From NCBI GenBank assembly GCA_003184365.1, contig NKYR01000029.1:279827-343826 (forward strand): 64,000 nt of DNA, read 5' to 3'. Of this stretch, positions 1-10,161 are shown one piece after another. A program made the translations under genes and the position numbers. Source of the DNA: Evernia prunastri. Taxonomy: Eukaryota > Ascomycota > Lecanoromycetes > Lecanorales > Parmeliaceae. How positions within the stretch are numbered: position 1 is the stretch's first letter; each line of letters starts with the position of its first letter. The notes under the pieces were generated by a model. The model saw only the letters and a program-made list of their open reading frames with translations, searched no databases and was not told the origin of the DNA.

Positions 1-333
1 GTTAATAGCCAAGCCTGAAAGATGGTGTGGTGACCTTTGATCCAGACATTTAACAAAGTGTGGTCGTACATCAAACTCTGGCTGTTTGCACGGACTCAGA
101 TTGGCTCGAGGGTGAAATCCCTCGATATGGTGGGCGCTATAGGAACCAATCAAACCTTCCATGCTCGTACTGTGGTATCGTGGCAACCGTCGTTGCCGTC
201 TACCACTACAGCAGGAAGGGCGGGAAGAGGCTGGGTAGATAAGAGATTTGTCATCGGAAGAAACTGTCCTTGTAAATAATTATCCGCTGAGGGTAGTTCA
301 TCATTCTAACTCTTTCCAATCGAAAATTCAAAG
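1..333. other. Upstream intergenic region of the FHA-kinase gene
   Basis: No convincing coding sequence is seen. Short open frames here overlap one another and have no recognisable motif. The last hundred bases before position 334 are the likely promoter and 5' UTR of the downstream gene; no clear TATA or CAAT element stands out. Confidence 0.4.
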
Positions 334-3300
334 ATGGACGAAAATGACCCGAGACTCATCGTGACACTGGAGGCGTACGGTACAACGGCCGAAAGAGCGT
401 GGAATAGACCGCAGAATCAAGATCGATGCCTGCCTGCGTCTGAGTCTGTAGCGGATATTTCAAGTCGAGAAAGTACCCCCGCTGTAGGCCAAACTGCGTC
501 TCAAATACAACTGACCTTTGACGACAAGCCCAAGAACCTCGACAAAGGCTTTGTGTTCGGAAGTGATCCACAAATTTGCGATGTCTTCCTGGGCGAGCGA
601 GGTGCCGGATTCAGCGGTCAACAATTCTGCATCACATTCAACGAGCGAGGAGAGGTTATATTCAAGAATACATCTCGAAAAGAAGCACAAGTCGATTACA
701 ATGGCGAGGACCCGCATTTTCGAAACCAATTCACCTGGATCCTCTTCGACACATACAAGAATATCAAAATCACAGTGGGTGAAAAAGAAGATCTGATCTT
801 CAAGGTCAAGTGGCCGGAACACGGAACTTACCGGGCTGACTACGAGGCACACCGCGATGCGTACTTTGAAGAACGCCGAAGTGCGCTCCCCCCGTTCAGT
901 CTGCTAGATATGGAAAGCCAGCAAACGACCGCGGTGCTCACTGCCCAACATTCTCCCAGATATGAGCCTCCCGGACACGAGCCTATCTATCTCTTGAAAG
1001 AAGAGCTCGGACGCGGTGGCTTTGGCACGGTCCACAAGGCCGTCGATGTAAGCACAGGCGACGTGTACGCTGCCAAAAGGTTTCACCACGGTGATTGGAA
1101 GAAGGAGGTTGACATCTTGATGAGTCTTTCACATGTGAGTGTGATTATTGACCTAATGATTGATCCCTGTCTGACTTTTCGCAAAGGAGCATATTGTGAA
1201 ATTCGTGAAGTTCTCGGAGGAGCAGAAACCTCTGCTGGTGATGGAATATCTGCCTCTTGGAAACCTAGCCTGCCAAGATTTCATCACCGAAGAAGAGACC
1301 CTCCAAATTCTTTTTCAAGGACTTCAGGCTCTCGACTACCTACATTCCCACTCTCCGCCTCTGGCGCATCGAGACATCAAGCCGGCAAACATTCTCATTC
1401 GGTCTCGAATACCCTTCGTTATCAAGCTCGTCGACTTCGGATTGGCAAAGAACGATTCTTCCTTAAAAACCTTCTGCGGATCAAATGAATACGCCGCTCC
1501 CGAGATTTGGGGACGTAATTATTACACAGCTACGGTTGACATATGGTCACTAGGAGTGGTCGTGTTAGAATACGCATACGGTCTTCCTCAGCCAACGCGA
1601 GAGCGCAAGGGCAAGCCTTGGTGTCGAGATATTATCCAAAAAGCCGAGGAAGGGGAAGGAGAAGGGGACACTTTGATGGATCTCATCTCAACCAAGATGC
1701 TGAGGATAGATTATCGACACCGGGGGTCTGCAAGTGATTGCTTGGGGGAAGTGTATCGTCTAGGATTTCACGAAATCCCAACTGTCGACACTGGACGTAC
1801 AACGCCTACAGGGAAGACGGCCGGTCAAGACGACGTCACGAGGATCACATCCGTCATAACGCAACCCCTTCAAAATGCAGGATTCTGCGACATAGGAGGC
1901 GCATCGGAAACGACTGAAGTTGCTCCCTCGAAGCGTGATCTTCGAGACGGAATTCATTTTTATAATCGTGCATCTCAACGATCCCTTCAGCATATTCAGG
2001 GAGCTACACAAATCTGGGATCCTCAATCTGGAGACATTTCCAAGTCAACGCTAAGTAAGCGGCGGCGGCAGCGAACAGTCCAATCTGCCTCGGACGATGC
2101 TCGGGGAAGAGGACAGTCAAAACGGTCACGAGCATCGGCCTCGTTCGAAGCTAGTGAAGATCCTTCTAAGCCGTCCAACCCTCGAAACTATGAGCAGGGT
2201 TCTGAGCAGAACAAGCGTAGCATCAGCACCAACCGTAAGGAACACAACCCTACAGCACAGCCTCGTCAGATACCGCAGCTCGACCTCAGCAAGGGACCAT
2301 TGGCGACGGACGTTGCAAGCCTCACTCAACCTGTGGAACCTGTTCCGAGAGTGCCCCGTATTACGAGACAAGTCACGCGAAAATCCACACAAAAACGGAC
2401 GAGGTCTCCTTTGGGAAGGACGTCTCCCCCAGCAGCGGAAGTGAGTCCAGGGGAGGTCGAGACGCCTTCGTCAAAGCGCAACATTCACGACAATGTGAGA
2501 GCATTGCTGGCAGGGAACCTGGACGGCGAGAACGAGGGCAAAACCAAAGTACACCATCCTCAGTGAGACGCGTCACGCATGCTGACCGGTCTTTGTCAAG
2601 GTAACCGACTTTGACGGCAGACATGTTCAGATAAAGATTGAAGACAAAATTGTGCTTATGCGAAAAGAAGACTGCCTTCTCAACGCAAGTCAGATACTGA
2701 CATTGACCAACAAGAATCCCAGGGACATTGAACATCTCCTGCAGCTGATAGAACAAAGTATCAAGGTCGAGGTCCTTCCACCTATAGCAGGTGTCGCTTC
2801 TTCATGCTCTTGGGTTAGCTTCGAACACGGACAAATACTCTGCAAGCATTTCGGACTGGAGCAGAAGCTGCAGCCATTAGTAGATTATAGGCTGGAAATC
2901 CAGCGAAATGACTACAGCGAGCCTATGGAGTATGTCAACAGCGTTCCCAAGCAGGTATGATATCACCCTTGGTTTTTATAAGGGTCTATTCACAATTACT
3001 TCGCCTAGCAGCTTTCTGGATTCTTCGTAACTAATACACTTACTCAACCTGTCCTGGTGCGAAAGTCCGACTTTCGAATCAGAGTTAGTGATATTTTACA
3101 AGCATCCGGTCAGCCACACACTGAAATATTCGAGATCAGGCGAGAGTTCAGATACAAAGGTTTATATGTGGATTTCTGGGTTGGGGTAGAGTTGTGTCGG
3201 AGGTACGGTCTGCGCGAGTTGGAGAGGGACTTGCGTAGCTGGAAGCCAGAAAAAGAGCCAGCAAAAGAGCCGGCAAAGAAGCCGGCAAAAGAACCGGCAA

Positions 3301-4145
3301 AAGAACCAGCAAAAGAACCAGCAAAAGAACCAGCAAAAGGACCAGCAAAAGGACCAGAGCTTTCAGGATTCATTGAAATCGCAGATTTTCCTAGCCCTGT
3401 TATGGTTCGAAGGTCAGACTTTAGAATCAACGCCTCCCACATTACCAAACTTAGTGGCCGTTCAAGACATACGATAAGAGATCTCAGAAAGTGGTTGGGT
3501 TCTGAGAAGTACACGATCGTGCGGGGAAGTAAGAAGCATCAAGGCACGTATGTGGATTTCGATATTGGAATAGAGCAGTGTCGAGAATACGGACTACCTG
3601 AGCTGGAGAAGCGACTTCATAGCTTGAGGCGTACTTCGGAAGGGCCGGTATCAGAAGTAGAGCCCAGTCATGTCGAACCCCGGCTCCCGGTATCGGACGC
3701 AGTCTCGGCGCGGAATGAGAGCTTCGAGTCTAGGGGTATCTGGAACCGAGATCCACCGCCAACATTACCAGGAGAGTCCATTCTCGATGGGCCAATCGAA
3801 GTGGAGGACGCAGATGAGACGGATTCAGGCTCAGACGTAGCAGGCTCAGGGGATAGTGTCACATCTCGCGAACCCTGTCCGATACAGCGAAACGCTCAAC
3901 CGGCACCATCAATCCGTTGTGCAAAGGACGCGACATCGTCGCGCCCGTTAGGACGTGACACCAGGTCTTCTCGTCTTGAACTTATAGACCCTCATTCACC
4001 TTCCGCCAAAAGTGTACAATACGAGGTTTGGGATTCTCGGCCTCAGCTCTCGGAATTGACAGAAGTAGAACCTCAGTTGAGGCCATCCAGTTGGAAAACG
4101 GCCTCGCACTATGGCAGCTTGGGTGATCTATTCGCACCAACATGA
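334..4145 (+). CDS. FHA domain - Ser/Thr protein kinase - three APSES/KilA-N-like modules
   Basis: Four-exon model: 334-1134, 1187-2562, 2621-2954, 3012-4145; phases agree and give about 1,214 aa. Residues about 65-150 form an FHA fold (GFVFGSDPQICDVFLG, then a Q-F-x-I-T-F core), which binds phosphothreonine. The kinase follows: glycine loop LGRGGFGTVHKA, lysine in YAAKRF, catalytic HRDIKPANI, DFG in VDFGLA and APE in YAAPEIW, so all catalytic residues are present. After a disordered K/R/S-rich linker come three related modules, in exon 3 and twice in exon 4, with the pattern V-R-K/R-S-D-F-R-I-x-x-S and a later Y-V-D-F or W-V-S-F, as in APSES/KilA-N DNA-binding folds. A Lys-Glu-Pro-Ala spacer separates the last two. 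FHA plus kinase suggests a Rad53/Cds1-like signalling kinase; the APSES-like part suggests direct DNA or chromatin contact, which is inference. Introns are 52, 58 and 57 nt. Confidence 0.8.
3250..3356 (+). repeat. 12-bp coding minisatellite (Lys-Glu-Pro-Ala repeat)
   Basis: About nine imperfect copies of a 12-bp unit (AAAGAACCAGCA-like) lie in frame in exon 4 and encode repeated KEPA. The tract is a flexible charged spacer between the second and third APSES/KilA-N-like modules. Its frame-preserving unit means copy-number change would alter spacer length without breaking the protein. Confidence 0.85.
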
Positions 4146-4293
4146 TTGGAGGTTAGTGATAGGGTTCGGCCCATGCTGATCTTGGTGCCAAACGTCGCAT
4201 CACGGACCAACAATGTGCACCGCTGATCCTCTTTGTGACAAGCCCTGCAAGAAGACGTAGGTATTCGTGGAGATAACTAGAAAGAGAACATTA

Positions 4294-4425
4294 ACGGACC
4301 CCCAGCGTTCTCTTGTTGGCTTCCACCACTTGTTCCATCAGCTGCAGCGCCTCCTGCCGTCGACCCACCTCGCTGTACCTGATGGCGAGAGCGTGCATCG
4401 AGCGGAGGGTGTCAGGATGCTCCTC
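4294..4425 (-). pseudogene. TPR-domain fragment (NLR/kinesin light chain-like)
   Basis: On the minus strand about 42 residues read HPDTLRSMHALAIRYSEVG followed by RRQEALQLMEQVVE, the signature of the TPR repeats found in fungal NB-ARC/NACHT-TPR proteins. No promoter, start or further repeats are present, and a minisatellite interrupts it upstream. It is best read as a relic of a larger STAND protein gene. Confidence 0.6.
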
Positions 4426-4462
4426 TTGTACCCCATCACTTATATACCATGGCGATCCGGGT

Positions 4463-4610
4463 GGTGTGGACCAAAATTGGTCCATCCCACCAGGCGTGGT
4501 TCACCCCATCAGCCATGGTGTGGACCAAAAGTGGACTACCCCACCAGGCGTGGTCTACCCCATCAGCCGTGGTGTGCACCAAAAGCGGTCCACCCCATAC
4601 CAAAAGTGGT
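4463..4610. repeat. 54-bp minisatellite, about 2.7 copies
   Basis: Units begin at 4463, 4517 and 4571 with GGTGTGGACCAAAA or close variants, followed by a conserved CCACCAGGCGTGGT block. The period is exactly 54 bp; the third unit is truncated. It lies directly against the TPR relic. Confidence 0.85.
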
Positions 4611-4840
4611 CTATAATGTGTGTGTGTACCGTCTGGCTGAATGGGCCCCTGGGGCAAAGAGAAGTGTAGGATACGACGACATCCTAGGGGCCGATTTTGG
4701 GTCAGCCTGCATCACCTGATGAGAACACTAAGGGGCTGCCGGCAAGGTTTTGCAAAAGTGGAACAGATGTTGCAAGCCATCTTGAAGAGTGATCTCGATT
4801 TTTCCGCGACTGCATGTCCCACTGATACTTTTGCTGCAAT

Positions 4841-5008
4841 GTCAGGTCGAGGTCGTGGTAGCCGTGGTCGTGGTGACCGTGGTGGCTACGAGAGTCGTGG
4901 ACGAGGTGGAGGTAGAGGCAGAGGCGACGGTCTAGGATTTCGAGGCGGGCGAGGCGGAGGACGAGGGGGAGAGGTTGCAGATACAGGCAGTGTATTTCAG
5001 TCACTAAT
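4841..5008 (+). pseudogene. RGG/GRG-rich fragment, possibly the N-terminus of an Argonaute-like gene
   Basis: An ATG at 4841 opens a tract of about 45 residues made almost wholly of Gly and Arg with occasional Asp and Ser (starts MSGRGRGSRGRGDRGG), ending near a V-F-Q. Such tracts occur at the N-terminus of fungal Argonautes and in other RGG RNA-binding proteins. No PAZ, PIWI or other domain follows; the frame runs into an unrelated TPR-like piece and stops by 5291. The Argonaute assignment is a guess from composition. Confidence 0.35.
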
Positions 5009-5065
5009 CACGTTCGCGATAAGGCTGCCAATGCATCAGCCCTCGCAAAATCATCGTGCGCCCTG

Positions 5066-5165
5066 CACATCTGGAACGCGCTATCGAGCTGCTCGATCAA
5101 AGCATGCGCTCGCCGGTGCTTATGAAGCAAATGGACAAATTGGCGAAGCCGTAGGGATTAGAGTA
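5066..5165 (+). pseudogene. Second TPR fragment
   Basis: The plus strand encodes HALAGAYEANGQIGEAV, a typical TPR helix pair of fungal NLR-TPR proteins, preceded in another frame by a LERAIELLDQ-like stretch. The change of frame within 50 bp shows decay. It is probably from the same type of gene as the minus-strand TPR relic 650 bp upstream, now in the opposite orientation. Confidence 0.5.
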
Positions 5166-5609
5166 GACAAACCGGATCAGTTTACACAAGCCGTGAAACG
5201 GCTACTATCGATCTTTGAAGTTTCTTTTTCCTTCAATCAAAGGCTGTACGTCTGTGTCAGACCAAAGTTTGTGCAAATCCTTAGTCGCTAGCTCCTTCAA
5301 AGCGGACCTATCCTTCGAGGTCCAAATCTGATAGGTACAAAGGCTGATTTGACAGTTGAATATTTCTAGCAGGGGTGTTGCCGTTCCTGAGTAGCCCTCA
5401 CGTTCACTGGTAGAGGCTCTATCTTCGCCTAGTACCTTCGTTGGACGTAGGAGGGAAAGGTGAGGGAAGGGATGTGGGCGTTGGTTGGAGCCGTGGGGTT
5501 GAGAAGGCCCATAGGCTTTTGTGGTGCTGTCTGTCTGCTTGCTCGGAACGGGGATTGAACCAGGACACTAGATGATAGTATGACGTGACACTATATCTCC
5601 CTGCTTATC
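5166..5609. other. Non-coding stretch
   Basis: No supported gene. On the minus strand, near 5530-5560, there is a B-box-like GGTTCAATCCC followed by CCGTTCCGAGCA, reminiscent of a tRNA 3' half, but no matching 5' acceptor arm can be found, so no tRNA is called. Confidence 0.4.
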
Positions 5610-5745
5610 AAGGGACACAACCCTGTAGCACAGCCTCGGCAGATACCGCAGCTGGACCCCAGCAAGGCACCGTTGGCAACAGACGTTGCAAGCCTCACTC
5701 AAGCTGTGGAGCCTGTCCCGCGAGTGCCCCGTATTACGAGACAAG
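5610..5745 (+). pseudogene. Duplicated fragment of FHA-kinase exon 2
   Basis: This segment aligns without gaps to 2237-2372 in the linker region of the FHA-kinase gene (14 differences in 136 bp by hand count). It has no start, kinase motifs or splice context, so it is a non-functional partial copy about 3.2 kb downstream of its source. Confidence 0.85.
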
Positions 5746-5756
5746 AGGCCTCATAC

Positions 5757-5787
5757 CATCCCATCCCATCCCATCCCATCCCATATT
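5757..5787. repeat. (CATCC)n microsatellite
   Basis: About six copies of a 5-bp CATCC unit directly after the duplicated kinase fragment. Simple-sequence tract, no coding role seen. Confidence 0.8.
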
Positions 5788-5881
5788 TTTCCGACCATAA
5801 TCCTGCCAATGCCCGTAGGTACATGTCTTCGGCTTCTTTCATCTTGCCTTGATTCCTGTACAGAATTCCTAGATTGTTGAC

Positions 5882-6562
5882 TCACGTCTCCTGCTCGACC
5901 TGAACATGGACGCTCGCATTGACGAAGAGCAGGACGGGCCTCGGAAGGTGTTCGTTTGGTGGGAGGAGTTTGGAAGGTGACACGTCGCTGGGTAGGTCCT
6001 TCTGGTCTTGGGCTGCCTGCTTTGAAAGCGGTGCGGAGCTTAACTTTGAGTTGATCGGTAGCTGCTTTACGCCTATCAATATGCTGCGCAGAATTCGGAG
6101 ACAGTGGAATTTTCTCTGTATTTTGGTGAAGGCCGCCATCTGTGCGGTCCGTGAATGTTTTCCTTGGTAGATAGTAGATCTCTGCCATGTTTCGCGCTCG
6201 TACCAATCCGCCGGTTTGCCAACGCACTCTAGGATGGATGCAATGCAGAAATTATCTAAGGTTCCACTTTTGGCCAGGCTCGATGATCCATTTCTGGAAT
6301 TTAGCTTGGCTATCAGACAGTTCCACAAATGGCGCACCTCAGTCACAACGATTCTCCTTCGTCCAGAGTTCCAAATAGTCCGACTATTGCCGCCCACTTT
6401 TCTCGATGTTTGACTTTGCCTGACTGTAGGCCATGTAGATTGAAAAGAGAGGGTAGATGAAGCCGCTGGTGTGAAACAGCACAAGATAGTTGCAGGACAA
6501 AGTGGAGTGGTCAATGACGCAAAAGCCTTGGCACGGCTCCGAGATGCTAAATTAGCGCCCAC
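5882..6562 (-). other. Long minus-strand open frame, probably decayed coding sequence
   Basis: A 226-codon frame starts at 6562 and overlaps a 158-codon frame in another phase (6227-5751). Neither shows a recognised domain. In the alternative phase a plausible peptide (FVELSDSQAKFQKWIIEPGQ) is flanked by stops, which looks like a frameshifted old gene. I do not assign a function. Confidence 0.25.
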
Positions 6563-6885
6563 CTTGACACCGCTAGCTCATGTGTAGGGCTCAATTTCTT
6601 TCCAGAAATAGAAACAGCGGCGAGTTCATAAGTTTGAACTTGGTATCATTAGCTTGCTGCCTACTGACTCAACCTGGCTATGCGGCTTACTTGTCCCTGG
6701 CGAATACTCCGTCAAAGCAATTTTGTTACGTTGTGACCCATTCAGCTCGGATCAAAGAGAGGATGGTCATTTTACCCGTTTGGAAAAAAGCACGAGGAGG
6801 ATGTATACGTTGTTCTCTCAGGAATGCGTCAAGATGCTTGCAGAGGTGTAAAAGAGTAGATGATCGGAGATGGATCTAGTCGCTG

Positions 6886-7140
6886 ATGCCGCTGGGTGAA
6901 GTCGAAAAGCGTTTCCCTCCGCGTAGCTACTTATGCTTGCATCGACTCGTCAAACGCGCCAACTTCGTATGCAGCCGCTGTAGCCTTCAAAAGACGTCAA
7001 AGTTAGTGGCCTACGCTAATGACAAATGGGAGGAACCTTTATGTAATGGCTGCTATGGACCGAAAGGAGCTGCAAGCATTACCGGTGCAGGAAGACGGGT
7101 TCCCATCCTTTGCAGCCATCGAAGCGGCCCCGTTGTTTGA
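6886..7140 (+). CDS. Small Cys-rich (zinc-ribbon-like) ORF or exon relic
   Basis: The 84-aa frame contains FVCSRCSLQKTSKLVAY followed about 13 residues later by LCNGCYG. The C-x2-C ... C-x2-C spacing resembles a short treble-clef or zinc ribbon found in uncharacterised fungal proteins. Nothing upstream or downstream extends it convincingly, so it may be the last exon of a lost gene. Confidence 0.35.
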   Translation: MPLGEVEKRFPPRSYLCLHRLVKRANFVCSRCSLQKTSKLVAYANDKWEEPLCNGCYGPKGAASITGAGRRVPILCSHRSGPVV

Positions 7141-7165
7141 AGCCTTTATCCGCGAGGTCCACCGG

Positions 7166-7504
7166 CTAGTGAAGGCAGGCGTACAGCAGTGATAGCGACC
7201 ATCTCCAGCCCTTCCTCTTTTGCACAGACGCTGACATTGCTTTACCGAGCAGAGTCCCGAGAATCTTGAGATCCTGCTGTACCCTTGCTGTAGACATTTG
7301 TATAGCCAGCTCATGCTCCTCTTTGGGGACAAGGCGCGCGTCAGGTTTTTCCGCATGAAGGCTCTTCATCCTTTGTAAATGTCTCAAGGATACTTGGCGC
7401 TGGTTCTCGAGATGGAACAGCGGATGGGAGAGCAGGCCACTCGGTTCGCGCAAATCTAGGATGGAGCTGTCGTAGGAAACAATGTCACCCATGATAGCGA
7501 ACAA
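7166..7504 (-). CDS. Hypothetical protein, 112 aa
   Basis: Minus-strand frame starting at 7504. The sequence is of ordinary composition, with a predicted helical section (PKEEHELAIQMSTARVQQDL). No family is recognised. It lies 26 bp from the stop of the plus-strand Cys-rich ORF. It could equally be a fragment. Confidence 0.3.
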   Translation of the reverse strand: MFAIMGDIVSYDSSILDLREPSGLLSHPLFHLENQRQVSLRHLQRMKSLHAEKPDARLVPKEEHELAIQMSTARVQQDLKILGTLLGKAMSASVQKRKGWRWSLSLLYACLH

Positions 7505-8227
7505 TTATTTTCCATAGGAGTGGACCAGCTTGAGGCTGTCAGTCGTTGCTGGAGTAATGGAAGATCTACCATTACCTATGTATCAGCACGCTTGGGATTC
7601 GTAGAGGCTCGTCGTGTTGTGTGTAGAATTTCACAATTTTGGGAAACAGTGCGATAGCAACGCCCGAAATCGGGCCTGCATAGCGGGGCAGCTCAGCCTG
7701 TCCAGTCGGTTCCGGGTAGAACACGACCCTTGGGATCCAGGTAATCTACGGATGTTCATCTACCGACACTGTTCAGTAGGACCTGGAAAATTATCTTGCG
7801 CCAATATTTACTTTATTGCGTAGGAGATTGAATCGCAGTATAAGAGCTTCCAGGGTTATGGGCTGGGCTCCTGGCAGCCTGGCCTGCTGCGGCTCCACAA
7901 GTACCTCCGAACAAATCCTTAGCGCTGGATCATGATCTGAGGTACCATAGGAACTCTTCCACACTTTTGCTCCTTTCGTCCATCGTTTTACTCCGGTTAA
8001 TACATTGCAGATAGTTACGACAAGACCCATACCTCAGGTAAGTCCTGGATTTCTTATCAATCTCTATGTACCACAGTCCTTAGCCACAGGTTGTAATTAA
8101 AGCGTCAATAGGTGCTATCTAGACGAGTGGATACAGCGTCTGTTTCTCTACAGGCAACGACTTCTGTCACCAATTCTCGGTCATCGCTCCTGAAGATCCA
8201 GGACAGCAGAAAGCTTTCTCATCAAAG
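7505..8227. other. Intergenic stretch
   Basis: Several short open frames on both strands, none with a recognisable motif. The last 100 bp would be the promoter of the Glu-rich membrane protein gene. Confidence 0.35.
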
Positions 8228-8680
8228 ATGAGCTTGCAAACCGGAAATATGTCTCAAGTAGCCGGGGTAGTCAAGGACATAATACCACTGGCGTCCAACA
8301 TCGTCGGGGAGACGGCTTCCACCATGCGACACCACCGTGAGAATCCCACTCCTAAGCCCACACACTCCTCCGATGCAAACATCTCGAATTACGGCCTGTT
8401 CAATTATGTCGATAGTCGCAACATGACCGACGGTAACAAGAAGGGTAATCCCTCTGGTGCAAGTAACGCGACTTCAGGTATCTTGCTTGGGATGGGCATT
8501 GGTGCTGGTATCGCTGGTGCAATGTGGGCCATTAATAAGGTTTCCCAGTCAAAGCAGCGACATGACACTGTTATGCCGGCTCGTGGGCAAGGTAGGGTTG
8601 TTAAAGAGGAAGTGGAGGAGGAAGAACAAGGGAAAGACGAAGAAGAAGAGGAAGAAGAGGAGGAGGAGGAGGAAGCATAA
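8228..8680 (+). CDS. Small membrane-anchored acidic protein, 150 aa
   Basis: An intronless frame from an ATG at 8228. Residues about 80-105 are Gly/Ala-rich and hydrophobic (SGILLGMGIGAGIAGAMWAI), consistent with one glycine-zipper-type transmembrane helix. The C-terminus is almost pure Glu after a short basic stretch. There is no signal peptide. The acidic tail is encoded by a GAA/GAG run, so part may be simple-sequence expansion. No family is recognised. Confidence 0.5.
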   Translation: MSLQTGNMSQVAGVVKDIIPLASNIVGETASTMRHHRENPTPKPTHSSDANISNYGLFNYVDSRNMTDGNKKGNPSGASNATSGILLGMGIGAGIAGAMWAINKVSQSKQRHDTVMPARGQGRVVKEEVEEEEQGKDEEEEEEEEEEEEA

Positions 8681-9589
8681 GTGGGTCTGACGTGACTGGA
8701 CTGGGGTAAGGCGAAGTTTTCGCTATATACACCTTGGAGTTCGGCCGCACGTCTTTGTGGCACTGCAATTATCTCTTGTTTCTGCGCTGCTTGTAATGTG
8801 GTGTTTGGTTTTGTTTCACTTTGCCATGGTTCTATAGAAAATGATGAAGCTCCTGCAGGCTATTGCAGGACTCCTAACAGCTCTAATCCCCATTCTCAAC
8901 GAAGGCCTGCTCGTAGGCTAGTCCAACTCACCGGCTATTTGAAGGCTCCTTTGCAAAACATCAGCGTTGCATTTTACAGCTGCCTGGACCCATGCCTCGC
9001 GATTCGTTTCGCGGCTTGTACGACAAAACTCACTCCTTGCACCATCATGATCATTCCAAGTCAATGCGTCTTTTATATATCACAGATTCTATGAGGATAG
9101 CCGAAATGGATTGACTGATCCGGTTACATGTCTCTCCTCGCTTTGATTCAGCCGTCCGAATTCTCAGACTTTGATCCGAGCATGCGCTTCCAAACATATC
9201 TTCCCATAAATACTAAAGCCAAGGCGAGGATCCCGCTGGTGGCCGTTTCTTTGACTTCGTCTCGACCGAGGAACGTCGTACTTGCTGGGCGGCTGGAGGG
9301 GGTATTGTTGCAATTGCTGAATCTCCTCCGGAAACTTGATGCAGGTGACGACATGATGATAGACAGCTTTGAGAGGATGAAGTGGTTTCTGAAGCTTCAA
9401 GGCTTTTCAAACCTTTCGCTTTGTAATATAAAGATCATAGCCACACGTAACAACTTTCATCGGAAGTACTAGCTTGTGACGAGGTATTGGTGGAATTATT
9501 GCAGTCAAGGAGGCAGATGCACTGCTTGGCGTGTGCAGGATAATCATTTCAGGATCTGACTATTAGCATATTAAAATCAAACAAGTGTA
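8681..9589. other. Intergenic stretch with a possible small minus-strand TM ORF
   Basis: At 9148-9354 on the minus strand a 68-aa frame encodes a Ser-rich N-terminus and one hydrophobic segment (SGILALALVFMGRYVWKRML). It overlaps a 114-aa plus-strand frame of no recognisable character. Either may be spurious. No other feature is seen. Confidence 0.3.
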
Positions 9590-9830
9590 GGCCCACGAAA
9601 AAATTTCGTGGTATTTCTGGTGTGAAAGTTCTCTAGGGGGAGACCTCGGGGGCCCTTCGGAGGTCAGATTTTTCAAAAAATTATATAACTATAAATATTT
9701 ATCCGATTTTAATAATTTTTATGGCGTTAGAAAGCGCAAAAGACGGCCTTTAATTATAAAATTTATAAAAAAATTATATTAATAGGGAATAAAGTTATTA
9801 CGGTTGTAAGTCTTTTCGGGTGGGAATGAG
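9590..9830. other. AT-rich block with two short hairpins
   Basis: A perfect short inverted repeat CCACGAAA/TTTCGTGG lies near 9592-9611 and a second hairpin GACCTC.../...GAGGTC near 9641-9665. From about 9670 to 9800 the sequence is strongly A+T rich. It immediately precedes the transposase region and may be the decayed 5' part of that element. Confidence 0.4.
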
Positions 9831-10122
9831 TTTTGGTGGTCGCGGCTACTTTTTTCGCCGTGCTGACTCAGCGCCAAGAGTCCCAAATAGGAAACCTATC
9901 CGATTTTTTGATTGGTCGGTTGAGTCTTGGCTCTTATGGTATTATATATACTGATAAGATTCCTTGGCAAGATCCATTCAGCCACGTCCCCACTAAGTTA
10001 TTAGCGAATCCCATAGAAAAAAAATCGAGAACTCGCTGCAATAATCTACCATACTTTTATTTGAAGCCGAGTATAGTAGGTATGCACCGATTTTTGGGTG
10101 TTTCGTCACTGATTAAGGCCTA

Positions 10123-10160
10123 ATAGCTATACAGCCACCGCATAGCTATACAGCCACCGC
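10123..10160. repeat. Perfect 19-bp tandem duplication next to the transposase start
   Basis: ATAGCTATACAGCCACCGC occurs at 10123-10141 and again at 10142-10160, two bases before the transposase ATG at 10162. This is probably part of the terminal or subterminal repeat of the Tc1/mariner-like element. Confidence 0.8.
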
Positions 10161-10161
10161 A

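Noticed and set aside
3110..3514. 134-aa minus-strand frame over the KEPA repeats
   Set aside because: It is the antisense reading of a 12-bp repeat, giving a repetitive Phe/Ala/Gly sequence; a shadow of the sense gene.
5530..5612. Possible tRNA gene on the minus strand (B-box-like GGTTCAATCCC)
   Set aside because: No complementary 5' acceptor arm, no convincing anticodon stem and no good A box; at most a tRNA-like relic.
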